A stretch of DNA of 7,591 bases from Clostridia bacterium (GTDB lineage Bacteria > Bacillota > Clostridia > Oscillospirales > CAG-272). Both the position numbers and the translations under genes were made by a program. Positions 1-6,091 of the stretch are shown piece by piece (position 1 is the first letter of the stretch; each line of letters begins with the position of its first letter). The notes beneath the pieces are model-generated. The model was not told the origin of the DNA. It ran no database searches and worked only from the letters and a program-made list of their open reading frames with translations. Location of the stretch: the NCBI GenBank assembly GCA_900768535.1, contig CAAGDE010000189.1, forward strand, positions 1-7,591, written 5' to 3'.

Positions 1-236
1 CCGTGCTTGCGGTAGTCCAGATAGGCGGGTGCAATCTTGACGAAGAACAGGATTGCCAGTATCACATCGATAACGGGGAAAATCACCTTGTCCGTCACCG
101 ACCGGATCTGATCCCGCGCGACAATCCAAGTTTCCTCGACTGCGCCTGCGACATCACCGTCCGCAAAAACGGGGACGGCAAGACAGGCGGACAGGATGAT
201 CACAGCCGCAATAAGGATGATTAGTTTTCGTTTCAT
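1..236 (-). CDS. Small exported membrane protein, DUF3852-like or pilin-like (3' end outside window)
   Basis: Partial gene; 78 codons are visible before the window edge. The ATG at 236 has a good ribosome binding site (AAAGGAG, about 6 nt upstream) that overlaps the TGA of the preceding gene, so it is translationally linked to the large secreted protein. The protein starts with a basic N-terminus (K2, R3, K4) and a hydrophobic core to about residue 17. LSAC at 15-18 fits a lipobox, while VFA at 23-25 followed by D26 fits an ordinary signal peptidase I site; I cannot decide between them. A short polar stretch (26-50) leads to a second hydrophobic segment (about 51-67) and a basic tail (YRKH). 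A signal peptide plus one or two membrane segments is the topology of small VirB2/TrbC-type pilins and of small proteins such as DUF3852 found in clostridial conjugative or pilus loci. That family match is from memory and only moderate. Function unknown; probably a membrane component of the pilus machine. Confidence 0.75.
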   Translation of the reverse strand, partial: MKRKLIILIAAVIILSACLAVPVFADGDVAGAVEETWIVARDQIRSVTDKVIFPVIDVILAILFFVKIAPAYLDYRKH

Positions 237-248
237 GTTTCGCTCCTT

Positions 249-2492
249 TCATCGGATATAAAAACCGTCATAGACCGTTCCTGCAATCGGTATACTGACC
301 GTGACCGTTGCGCTGACCTGTCCGGCAGGCGTCCACAGCCCCGACAGTTGGAGAAGAACGGTATAAGTTCCGTCCGTAATGCCGAGCGGCAGGAAGTGGA
401 CGCGCGCGGAGGCGGACGGATGGACGGGAAATTGAAAGTCCCCGCTTGCCATGCGTTCCAAGTTTCTACACTCCCCCGCTCCGGTACGATAGGAGAATTC
501 GGGGAATGCCGCAAAGACAGCCTGCACCAATGTCGTGCTTGCGGTGTCTCCCGTGATGATTGGGGTCAAGCTCAGGGAGAACCCGCCACCGCCGCGCAGG
601 ATGTCACCGCCCGTGTTTGGAGTAACGGTTGCCGTGCCGGACAGGGTCAGGGAATATTCTTTCAGGACAAAACCGCCCTCGGTATACACCCACTCGTTCC
701 AACGGACGCGACCGACAGAACCGCTCGGCGCGGTCGGCAACTCCGCGGGGATTGCATCATCAAAAGACGGATCAGGTGTCACCGAGACGAAGTGCTCTTT
801 GACATCCACCCACACGGTCGCGGTGTTGTTGCTCTTATCGTCCTCCGGCAATATGCCGTCCGCATTGACGGTGCATTCCAGTCGGAGTGTCTGTCTCGCG
901 CAGGCATCCGGAACCGTCCAACGAAACCAGATCAGGTTGCATTTGCCTGCAGGGACGGAGATATTTTCAGCCTCTTTTGTCAGGAGCACCGTTCCGTCCG
1001 GTGCGTATACAGTCAGGGTCGCGCGATTGCCCATACTCGGCAGAATGTCGTTTGTCCCGTCATGGTAGACGAGAAATGCGGTGATCACCTCATCCCCGGC
1101 GAGATAGTCCCCATTCGGGATGACCGCCTCCACAGACTGCGCATAGTCCTCGGTCTGAACGGTTATGGTTGCAGACCGCTCGTTATCGTCCGGCTGTTTC
1201 TCTGCCGCGCGGTCAGCCCAGTTCACGCGCGCCGTGACGGTATGATCCCCCTCTGCCTGTCCGACCGACACGGTAAAGGTCAGCGTTTGCACGCCACCCG
1301 CCGCAAAGTCGACGGTGCGGGTGGTCAACACCTCCCCGTCATACAGGAGCGTCACCGGAATGCCGCGATAGGAAAGGGTCGTGTCCCGATTCGCGAGTTT
1401 AACGGTTACAGTCACCACACCATACGGGGACAGCCTTGTTGCCGACAGCGACAGTTCGGTAATTGTGAAATCGTAGTTTTCCCGGCTCCACACAGCGGTC
1501 AGGGTGCGGTTGCCGTTCAGGACATAACTCTCACCCGGCAGGTAAAGTTTTCCGTCCCCGCTATCCCGCCAGCCGAGAAAGACATAGCCGGCTTTGGTCG
1601 GGCTTTCGCTTGGTAAAGTGAGCGTATACCCATAACAATGCGTCATCGGGGAGAAGTTACCTGTCCCGCCGTTGAGATTATATGTTATCGTGTTTTGGTC
1701 GAGCACATAGCGGTACTCAATCGTAATGACGCGGTTTGTAATGCGCCGCAGTCTGCCGTCCTTCGCTTCATCGTATGACGAAAAACTCGGCAGATCCTCC
1801 TCGGTGGTCGGCTCAAGGACATCGTATTGCATATAGTCCTGCAAGCTTTTGCAGTTTGGATATTTTCCGAGCCACGCATAGGTGAAATTTCCACTGATCT
1901 CGCTTTCCCAACCGCTTGCCAGGTGGTGTCCCGGCACGGTCATTGCCTGCGACCGGAACGGCGTGCCGCTGTTGAGGGTGTACTCGTAGCTTGCGACCGT
2001 CTCATAGTAGCAAGCCGACCAGTTATAGCCGTACCGCACTTCCTTTGTGTGGCGCACAATTACTTTGGCGTCCTCGAATTTGCGCATGGTAACGGTTGCA
2101 TTCACCTGCTTTTGGCTCATCGCGGTTCGGAAATGGTAGGTCACATCCACCCCGCCATAGCAATGCTGTCCACCGGTAAGGTTTCCCAATTTGCAGGTGG
2201 TCCACACGCCCGCGTCGCTCTGAAAGCCCACGGTGTCGTAGCCGTAAATCCCGAAATACAAAAGCGTACTTTCCCCGCGTTTGGTGTAGCAGGTGACGGT
2301 CTTGAGCAGAGTTCCGCTTTCATCCACGCACCGCACGACGATTGTTCGATTACATTCATCAGACGGGAACGCATACACAGTGGCGCTCCTGCCGTCCGCT
2401 TCGTAGGTTTCCGCACCGACAGCGACGGTCAAGAGAACAGACAGCATCAGAAACAACCCGACAAACAGGATTCGTTTCCACGCGTTTTTCAT
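249..2492 (-). CDS. Large secreted surface protein with InlB/Listeria-Bacteroides repeat and CARDB-like domains; putative pilus-associated adhesin
   Basis: A 747-residue protein with a clear signal peptide (K2, K6, R7, then a hydrophobic core to about 25; likely cleavage after AVGA at 24-27). Residues 28-260 form a region rich in Tyr, Thr and Cys that I do not recognise. Residues about 267-338 match an InlB B-repeat (Listeria-Bacteroides repeat): ITYNLNGG at the start, GYVFLGW in the middle and TLTAVW at the end. Two CARDB-like beta-sandwich domains follow at about 341-447 and 452-565, each ending with the family's usual acidic/Asn turn and Thr-rich strand (PDDNERSATITV; EDDKSNNTATVWVDV). The last 150 residues are beta-rich and unassigned. 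There is no LPXTG motif and no C-terminal membrane segment, so sortase anchoring is unlikely. It may be released or held by the pilus. The ATG overlaps the preceding stop codon (ATGA), which fixes the start and places it in the pilus operon. Adhesion is inferred from domain types and context. Confidence 0.9.
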   Translation of the reverse strand: MKNAWKRILFVGLFLMLSVLLTVAVGAETYEADGRSATVYAFPSDECNRTIVVRCVDESGTLLKTVTCYTKRGESTLLYFGIYGYDTVGFQSDAGVWTTCKLGNLTGGQHCYGGVDVTYHFRTAMSQKQVNATVTMRKFEDAKVIVRHTKEVRYGYNWSACYYETVASYEYTLNSGTPFRSQAMTVPGHHLASGWESEISGNFTYAWLGKYPNCKSLQDYMQYDVLEPTTEEDLPSFSSYDEAKDGRLRRITNRVITIEYRYVLDQNTITYNLNGGTGNFSPMTHCYGYTLTLPSESPTKAGYVFLGWRDSGDGKLYLPGESYVLNGNRTLTAVWSRENYDFTITELSLSATRLSPYGVVTVTVKLANRDTTLSYRGIPVTLLYDGEVLTTRTVDFAAGGVQTLTFTVSVGQAEGDHTVTARVNWADRAAEKQPDDNERSATITVQTEDYAQSVEAVIPNGDYLAGDEVITAFLVYHDGTNDILPSMGNRATLTVYAPDGTVLLTKEAENISVPAGKCNLIWFRWTVPDACARQTLRLECTVNADGILPEDDKSNNTATVWVDVKEHFVSVTPDPSFDDAIPAELPTAPSGSVGRVRWNEWVYTEGGFVLKEYSLTLSGTATVTPNTGGDILRGGGGFSLSLTPIITGDTASTTLVQAVFAAFPEFSYRTGAGECRNLERMASGDFQFPVHPSASARVHFLPLGITDGTYTVLLQLSGLWTPAGQVSATVTVSIPIAGTVYDGFYIR

Positions 2493-2773
2493 CTATTCCC
2501 CCTCCCTTCATCCGGCAGAACCTTTGCGCCGCTCTCCCGCGTCTGCTGTTCGATGTCGAAGGTCAGACTCAGACTGTTATCATCTGCATCGAGCGGCGGC
2601 AGGTCGATTGATTCAATTTTCGGGATGTTGGGAGCCGTGATGTCGGACGGTTCTCCCGTTCGGCTTGGACGGTTGGATATGGGCTTGGGCAAGCTAACCG
2701 CAATGCCGATTCCCAACGCCGCAACCGTCGCAACGCATAGCACCACAGTGGCAATTTTTTGTTTTCGTTTCAT
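2489..2773 (-). CDS. Small membrane-anchored hypothetical protein (94 aa)
   Basis: I do not recognise this family. I chose the ATG at 2773 because the AGGAGG site lies 7 nt upstream of it; the in-frame TTG at 2779 lies only 1 nt from that site. The protein has a basic N-terminus (MKRKQK), one hydrophobic segment at about 8-29 and then a Pro-, Asp- and Ser-rich acidic tail of about 65 residues, predicted to be mostly disordered and outside the membrane. The cysteine at 13 lies inside the hydrophobic segment in the context VVLC, a poor lipobox, so a lipoprotein is unlikely. It starts 2 nt after the TGA of the upstream pseudopilin-like gene and its own TGA overlaps the ATG of the large secreted protein. 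The layout suggests a bitopic accessory protein made with the adhesin, such as an assembly or anchoring partner; this is inference. Confidence 0.8.
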   Translation of the reverse strand: MKRKQKIATVVLCVATVAALGIGIAVSLPKPISNRPSRTGEPSDITAPNIPKIESIDLPPLDADDNSLSLTFDIEQQTRESGAKVLPDEGRGNR

Positions 2774-2775
2774 GT

Positions 2776-3198
2776 TCAAACCTCCTTTTCTTCATAAAAA
2801 GACGATACCCGCATCGGGACGGACAGCGTGCCGAAGGTTCGTCCGTTCCATGATACGGGGATTTTCAGCGTATACGATACGGTCAGCCCGAAGCCGTTTC
2901 CGCGCTCTAATGTCACTTCCACATCCGTTACGCCGATGGCAGACGGGCAACCGTCCACCAATTTGTCGTAGTCGATGGCATCGGCGTACCCGTCCCCCTG
3001 CCGGATGGCATCGTAAGACGCTTTCGCAAACTCCGCGAGGTAGGAATCCAACGCCTGTTTCCTCTCCCGCCGTTCGTTCAACACCTGCCCGCACAGCCCC
3101 AAATACAGGAGCAGCACCGAGGTCAGGAGCGACAGGAACAGGACGAGGACGGCGAGCCAAACATAACCCTCGCCGTTTTTCGTTTTCAGAATCCGCAT
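2776..3198 (-). CDS. TadE/DUF4320-like pseudopilin-like membrane protein (140 aa)
   Basis: The N-terminus has a short basic leader (MRILKTKNG) followed by EGYVW and a long hydrophobic helix (about 12-36), the layout of TadE/TadF-type pseudopilins. Glycine 9 would be the -1 residue for a class III (type IVb) prepilin peptidase, but the residue at +5 is Trp14 instead of the usual Glu. The remaining 100 residues are a soluble domain starting with a charged helix (NERRERKQALDSYLAEF) and ending in a beta-rich part (VTDVEVTLERG, GLTVSYTLKIPV). The ATG at 3198 is preceded by GAGG at 5 nt spacing, overlapping the end of the upstream pseudopilin gene, whose stop is at 3206-3208. It shares the GEGYV motif with that neighbour, so the two are probably distant paralogues and may pair. 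The pseudopilin role is inferred from architecture and neighbours. Confidence 0.82.
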   Translation of the reverse strand: MRILKTKNGEGYVWLAVLVLFLSLLTSVLLLYLGLCGQVLNERRERKQALDSYLAEFAKASYDAIRQGDGYADAIDYDKLVDGCPSAIGVTDVEVTLERGNGFGLTVSYTLKIPVSWNGRTFGTLSVPMRVSSFYEEKEV

Positions 3199-3205
3199 CC
3201 GTTCC

Positions 3206-3601
3206 TCACTTTCGGTACACCCGCGACCGCGCGCGGGATTCGGCTTGAAGCGTCACGGGAAACAGGAAATCCCCGAAGCCGCGCAACCGTGCGGGACAGG
3301 TCAGCTTGCATTGAATCATGTCACCGAGCTGCACAAAACCGTCCGCGTCGGCATTTGTTCCGTCAAAGGTGCAGGTGAAGTCGATTCCCGTTTCGCGGCG
3401 CAGGTTGGCGATGTAGTCCTCCAGCGCGATGCTCCCCTCTGCCGCCGCGTAGTCCGTGATGCCGTCCGCAAGCGTTTTCAGGTTTTGATTCAGCGCCACA
3501 AAGGACGCGAGACTGACGGCAAAGACCAACACGAACGCAATCAGCAGGATACTGATGGCGACCTCCACATACCCCTCGCCGCGGTTGTTCCATTTTCTCA
3601 T
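3206..3601 (-). CDS. TadE/DUF4320-like type IVb pseudopilin (131 aa)
   Basis: The frame is open back to 3778, but the true start is the ATG at 3601: it overlaps the TGA of the TadC-like gene (ATGA, 3598-3601), and the upstream extension only shadows that gene. The resulting protein begins MRKWNNRG, then EGYVEVAI and a hydrophobic helix to about residue 36. Cleavage after Gly8 would put Glu13 at +5, which is the signature of class III prepilin/pseudopilin substrates of the TadV/FppA-type peptidase. The C-terminal domain (about 37-131) has two Cys residues close together (IQCKLTC) and an earlier TCTF, and ends in a basic tail. The length suits minor pilins TadE/TadF or DUF4320 proteins. In Tad systems such proteins are needed for fibre initiation or export. 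No prepilin peptidase gene and no short major Flp pilin is visible in the window. Confidence 0.87.
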   Translation of the reverse strand: MRKWNNRGEGYVEVAISILLIAFVLVFAVSLASFVALNQNLKTLADGITDYAAAEGSIALEDYIANLRRETGIDFTCTFDGTNADADGFVQLGDMIQCKLTCPARLRGFGDFLFPVTLQAESRARSRVYRK

Positions 3602-4476
3602 AAGAACAGCCCTCCGAGCGAGTTCAGCAGCACCTCGCCGATGACCACGATGTAAATGAGGAAAAAGCAACCGAGCAAAACCAGCGACAGCCGCCGCACA
3701 CGCTTCGGCACTTTCCCCGCCTGTTCGCGCAAATTCTGCCGTCCTGCTTCCGAGAATTTCAGCGAGAGGTTCGCCCAATACACGCCGTTGTCCTCGCCGT
3801 GCAGGATGCCGATTAAGCCACGCACGACATCGGATAATGCCGACGACCCGACCCGTGCTTCCAGTCTCGTGAGCGCCGCTTCATCGTTTCCGCTTCGCAT
3901 ATCCGCGACCGTGATGTCCAGTTCCCGCCCGAATTCTTCCCCTGCGCCGGCTCGGTAGCTTTCGAGCATGGCAAGGACATCCCGACTGTGCGGCAAGGTC
4001 TTTTCAATATTCGCCACGAATCGGGGCAGTTCCAGTTCAATCCGTGCCCGCCTTGCCCCGATCTTTTTTCGCAAAGTCATACTGCCGAGGCGGTAGAGCA
4101 AGACTGCCACGACCAACAGTAAAACGGCAAGAAATTTTGATAAAAACGCGACCGGAACTGCCAACACTGCAACCGTCCCCGCGCGGACGATGTTTTCCGC
4201 AACGAACTGCTCCGGCGTTTGCGTCATATCCCCCGTCCGCAGGTCCGCCTCCAGTTGCGCGCGGCGGTACTCATTGAGGTGCAACCGCCCCGCGAGCCGT
4301 CCGGACAGTTCCCGCATGAGAAGCGTCAGCGGATTCGGCTTGTCCTTCCGGCTTCTCCCCATGCTGTGCATGGCGCGGGAGGCGGCACGGCTCGGGAGCT
4401 TCAGGCGTTCGGCAAGAAGAAAGCCGATGCCGGTTGCCGCAAATACGGCACAAAAGCCAACCATCATCCAAACCAT
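3598..4476 (-). CDS. tadC: TadC-like type II secretion system F-domain platform protein
   Basis: A 292-residue polytopic membrane protein. A membrane segment lies at about 4-22, a long basic cytoplasmic stretch follows, a double hydrophobic segment at about 97-128, a cytoplasmic helical domain at about 135-255 and a final hydrophobic region at about 262-290. The helical domain carries the T2SSF-type pattern: a basic entry (RKKIGARRARIELELPRFV), then helices in which LESYRAG and VRGLIGILHGEDNG resemble the usual F-domain surfaces. Members form the inner-membrane platform that couples the CpaF/TadA ATPase to pilin assembly. ATG at 4476 has GGGAGGTGA upstream, and its site overlaps the TGA of the TadB-like gene (4-nt gap). 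The assignment to TadC instead of TadB rests on gene order (second of two F proteins), so the symbol is provisional. Confidence 0.88.
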   Translation of the reverse strand: MVWMMVGFCAVFAATGIGFLLAERLKLPSRAASRAMHSMGRSRKDKPNPLTLLMRELSGRLAGRLHLNEYRRAQLEADLRTGDMTQTPEQFVAENIVRAGTVAVLAVPVAFLSKFLAVLLLVVAVLLYRLGSMTLRKKIGARRARIELELPRFVANIEKTLPHSRDVLAMLESYRAGAGEEFGRELDITVADMRSGNDEAALTRLEARVGSSALSDVVRGLIGILHGEDNGVYWANLSLKFSEAGRQNLREQAGKVPKRVRRLSLVLLGCFFLIYIVVIGEVLLNSLGGLFL

Positions 4477-4480
4477 CCCG

Positions 4481-5404
4481 TCACCTCCCGTACTCCATCG
4501 GCTTCGTAATTTTGAGCATCCGCAAACCGGTCACCAAAATTGCCGCACCGCAGACCGCAAGCGTGATCTTGCCGGGGACGGTGTGCATCAGTGCAGCGTA
4601 CCAGTCTTTGTTGAGCAGATACAAAAGCGGCAGGTTGCCGACCACCATGCAAGCCATGATGAGATATTCCATCCGCGCGGCGAACAGGATGCCTTTCACC
4701 TCCCCCTGCACGCGGCGGATGTCTCCCAATTTCTCAACCGTCGGCATGAGCGTGTCCTTCAGCGTTCTGTCATTCTGACAGACAATCAGCGTCTGACACC
4801 ACTCCCGAAAGACGGTGTTGTCAATCTTCTCCGCGAGATTCCGGATTGCGCCCGTCACGCTCGCGGAGACGCAGGAGGTCTCGGTCACGAACGCCGCGAA
4901 CACCTCCCGCACGGGCGGCTTGAGGTGCGGCAGGTTTTCCCGCATGGCAGCGGTCAGGTCATCTGTCCGGAGATAACTGGTCGTCATGACCGACAGCGCC
5001 GTTTCCAGTTCCTCGCGCAGTTTCTGCCGGTAAAGCGACACGGTGCGGAGCGCGAACCCAAACGGAATCAGAGCAAACCCGACCGCCAGCACGGGCGCGA
5101 TGAACGCGTTCCCGATGGCAAGGGCAATCATGCCACCGGCGAAAAACAGCACCAGTGACAGCGCACAAGCCACGGCGAACGCCCCGCCCTTTCCGGTTGC
5201 GGTGAGTGCGTCCCGCGTCTGCCGCAACGCCGCCCCAAGCCGCCCCGTGCGGCGTTTTCCCTTCGCCGCCCGTATCTGTTCCCCCAGACTCCGCGGTCGC
5301 GCCACAAGCTTTTCCAAATCGCTCTCCACGCGAGCGGGGGTTAACCCGAATGCAAGAACAATGCCTACCGCGAACAATAGGCAATCTGCCAAGTACAGCA
5401 ACAT
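4481..5404 (-). CDS. tadB: TadB-like type II secretion system F-domain platform protein
   Basis: A 307-residue polytopic membrane protein, paired with the next gene as in most Tad loci. Hydrophobic segments lie at about 4-20, 74-118 (two passes), 245-264 and 277-295. The cytoplasmic domain at about 125-240 shows the F-domain pattern: YRQKLREELETALSVMTTSY, then helices around AMRENLPHLKPPVREVFAAF and DTLMPTVEKLGDIRR. It probably contacts the ATPase. Start choice is uncertain by one codon: ATG at 5404 has GGTGA about 9 nt upstream, and an in-frame TTG at 5407 is 6 nt from the same site; I prefer the ATG. A second, weaker AAAGG lies further upstream. In its usual setting this gene directly follows tadA; here a repeat, three genes and a second repeat lie in between. 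No clear promoter is visible in the 32 bases between the repeat and the start. Confidence 0.88.
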   Translation of the reverse strand: MLLYLADCLLFAVGIVLAFGLTPARVESDLEKLVARPRSLGEQIRAAKGKRRTGRLGAALRQTRDALTATGKGGAFAVACALSLVLFFAGGMIALAIGNAFIAPVLAVGFALIPFGFALRTVSLYRQKLREELETALSVMTTSYLRTDDLTAAMRENLPHLKPPVREVFAAFVTETSCVSASVTGAIRNLAEKIDNTVFREWCQTLIVCQNDRTLKDTLMPTVEKLGDIRRVQGEVKGILFAARMEYLIMACMVVGNLPLLYLLNKDWYAALMHTVPGKITLAVCGAAILVTGLRMLKITKPMEYGR

Positions 5405-5436
5405 CAAATAAAATCACCAACCTTTCTTTAAGAATT

Positions 5437-5514
5437 AAGACCTTGGGCTTTGCCCAAACCCACTTAGAAACTTCTTGAAAGAAGTTTCTAAGAACTTCAA
5501 GAACTTTTAACGCA
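5437..5514. repeat. 78-bp structured repeat, copy 1 (downstream boundary of the methyltransferase block)
   Basis: This copy matches 7057-7134 in the same orientation over 78 bp, with one mismatch (T at 5508, A at 7128). It contains a perfect 14-bp inverted repeat and a 6-bp GC-rich inverted repeat. It lies between the stop codon of the second AbrB-like gene (8 bp away) and the tadB start (32 bp away). It is AT-richer than the genes around it. It could be a dispersed intergenic repeat, a transcript-processing or attenuation element, or the scar or substrate of a recombination event. Confidence 0.95.
5463..5492. other. Perfect 14-bp inverted repeat (hairpin) in repeat copy 1
   Basis: The arms CTTAGAAACTTCTT (5463-5476) and AAGAAGTTTCTAAG (5479-5492) are exact reverse complements separated by GA; sterically this would be a 13-bp stem with a 4-nt loop. 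Read in the gene direction, it is followed by TGGGTTTGGG and not by a T run, so it is not a canonical intrinsic terminator. A second short inverted repeat, TTGGGC/GCCCAA with a 3-nt loop, lies at 5443-5457. An 8-mer pair (5472-5479 with 5496-5503) offers a competing fold. Confidence 0.9.
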
Positions 5515-5522
5515 CATAAGGG

Positions 5523-5810
5523 TTAATGCGTGTGGGTTGCGCCCAATTCCTCGGAGAATTTTGCAATCAGGCAGGTCAGAAGCACACGCCGCTCGTCCTG
5601 CGACAGGCTGTCTGCAAGCGCGGAAAGGGGCAATCTCTGTGATTCCGGTCGGTCTTTGCAGCGGTCGCAGATTTTCTCCTTCCGCACAGTCACCGTGCCG
5701 TTTTCCTCGGCAAAGGACAGCACATCCCCGCACCGTAATCCAAGCCGCATCCGGATGGAAAGCGGGATGGTGGTGCGACCTTTCTGTCCCAACACTCTGT
5801 AGGTTTTCAT
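5523..5810 (-). CDS. AbrB/SpoVT-like DNA-binding protein with C-terminal helical region (95 aa)
   Basis: Residues about 3-45 fit the AbrB/MazE/SpoVT swapped-hairpin fold: RVLGQKGRTTIPLSIRMRLG carries the typical G-R-x-x-I-P and R-L-G-L core, and GDVLSFAEENGTVTVRK gives the second hairpin. These domains bind DNA as dimers and occur as transition-state regulators and antitoxins. A CxxC pair (C48, C51) follows in KICDRC, then a helical tail (about 62-90). I chose ATG at 5810 because it overlaps the TGA of the preceding gene (ATGA); an in-frame TTG at 5822 abuts the AGGAGG site with no spacing. The ATG is 12 nt from that site, slightly long, consistent with coupling to upstream translation. Likely a transcriptional regulator of the block or of the surrounding locus; the target is unknown. 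Confidence 0.86.
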   Translation of the reverse strand: MKTYRVLGQKGRTTIPLSIRMRLGLRCGDVLSFAEENGTVTVRKEKICDRCKDRPESQRLPLSALADSLSQDERRVLLTCLIAKFSEELGATHTH

Positions 5811-6091
5811 TTTCCGTCCCAACCTCCTGCGTCATCTTCCTCCAACAGACACCGCTTACAATGCGGACACCAGTATTCGCAACGGGCGCATCCTGTTTCG
5901 CACTCGTCCGTGTTTTCTTCCGGCAGGTCATCGATTGTGATGTCCTCCAGATCGGTCTGCTGCGCTCCCTTGATAACGGTCAGCTTGCCGTCCGCGTCAA
6001 CCGCCACACGCAATGCGGCACTTGTGTCAATCCCCATGAGGTCAAGCAGCTTGGTCGGAATCGGAAACAGGGTGTAATCTTCGTTTTTCAT
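5807..6091 (-). CDS. AbrB-like small protein with six-cysteine cluster (94 aa)
   Basis: The N-terminal half resembles one AbrB/MazE-type unit: FPIPTKLLDLMGID, then ALRVAVDADGKLTVI, with the I-P, L-x-x-x-G-I and alternating hydrophobic strand pattern. An acidic linker (about 46-63) follows, then six cysteines within 18 residues (C64, C68, C71, C75, C78, C81; spacing 3-2-3-2-2), with H77 among them, and an acidic tail. The cluster suggests zinc or, less likely, iron-sulfur binding. ATG at 6091 overlaps the methyltransferase stop (ATGA), and its TGA overlaps the ATG of the next gene, so the three are one translation unit. The protein is strongly acidic, so DNA binding is less certain than for its neighbour; it may act as a partner of that protein. 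AbrB assignment is by pattern, moderate confidence. Confidence 0.82.
   Translation of the reverse strand: MKNEDYTLFPIPTKLLDLMGIDTSAALRVAVDADGKLTVIKGAQQTDLEDITIDDLPEENTDECETGCARCEYWCPHCKRCLLEEDDAGGWDGK

Noticed and set aside
348..1616. Long plus-strand open frame (422 codons) opposite the large secreted protein
   Set aside because: It is antisense to a gene with clear domains and a ribosome site; its product is Arg/His/Gln-rich with no recognisable domain, as expected of a GC-rich shadow frame.
2489..2773. Lipoprotein reading of the small membrane protein (Cys13)
   Set aside because: The cysteine is in VVLC, with Leu at -1 and inside the hydrophobic core, which does not fit the lipobox.
1827..3248. 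Long plus-strand open frame (473 codons)
   Set aside because: It runs antisense across several well-supported minus-strand genes and their junctions, and has no motif or coherent composition.
3602..3778. Upstream extension of the pseudopilin frame to 3778
   Set aside because: It overlaps the TadC-like gene in another frame. The ATGA overlap at 3598-3601 and the MRKWNNRG leader give the real start.
4190..5158. Plus-strand open frame (322 codons) opposite tadC/tadB
   Set aside because: Shadow of two membrane-protein genes; it crosses their junction and shows no domain.
5437..5514. Repeat read as an ordinary intrinsic terminator
   Set aside because: The strong hairpin is followed in the gene direction by TGGGTTTGGG, and the small GC-rich hairpin has only a short interrupted T tail. 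Partial termination is possible but not supported.
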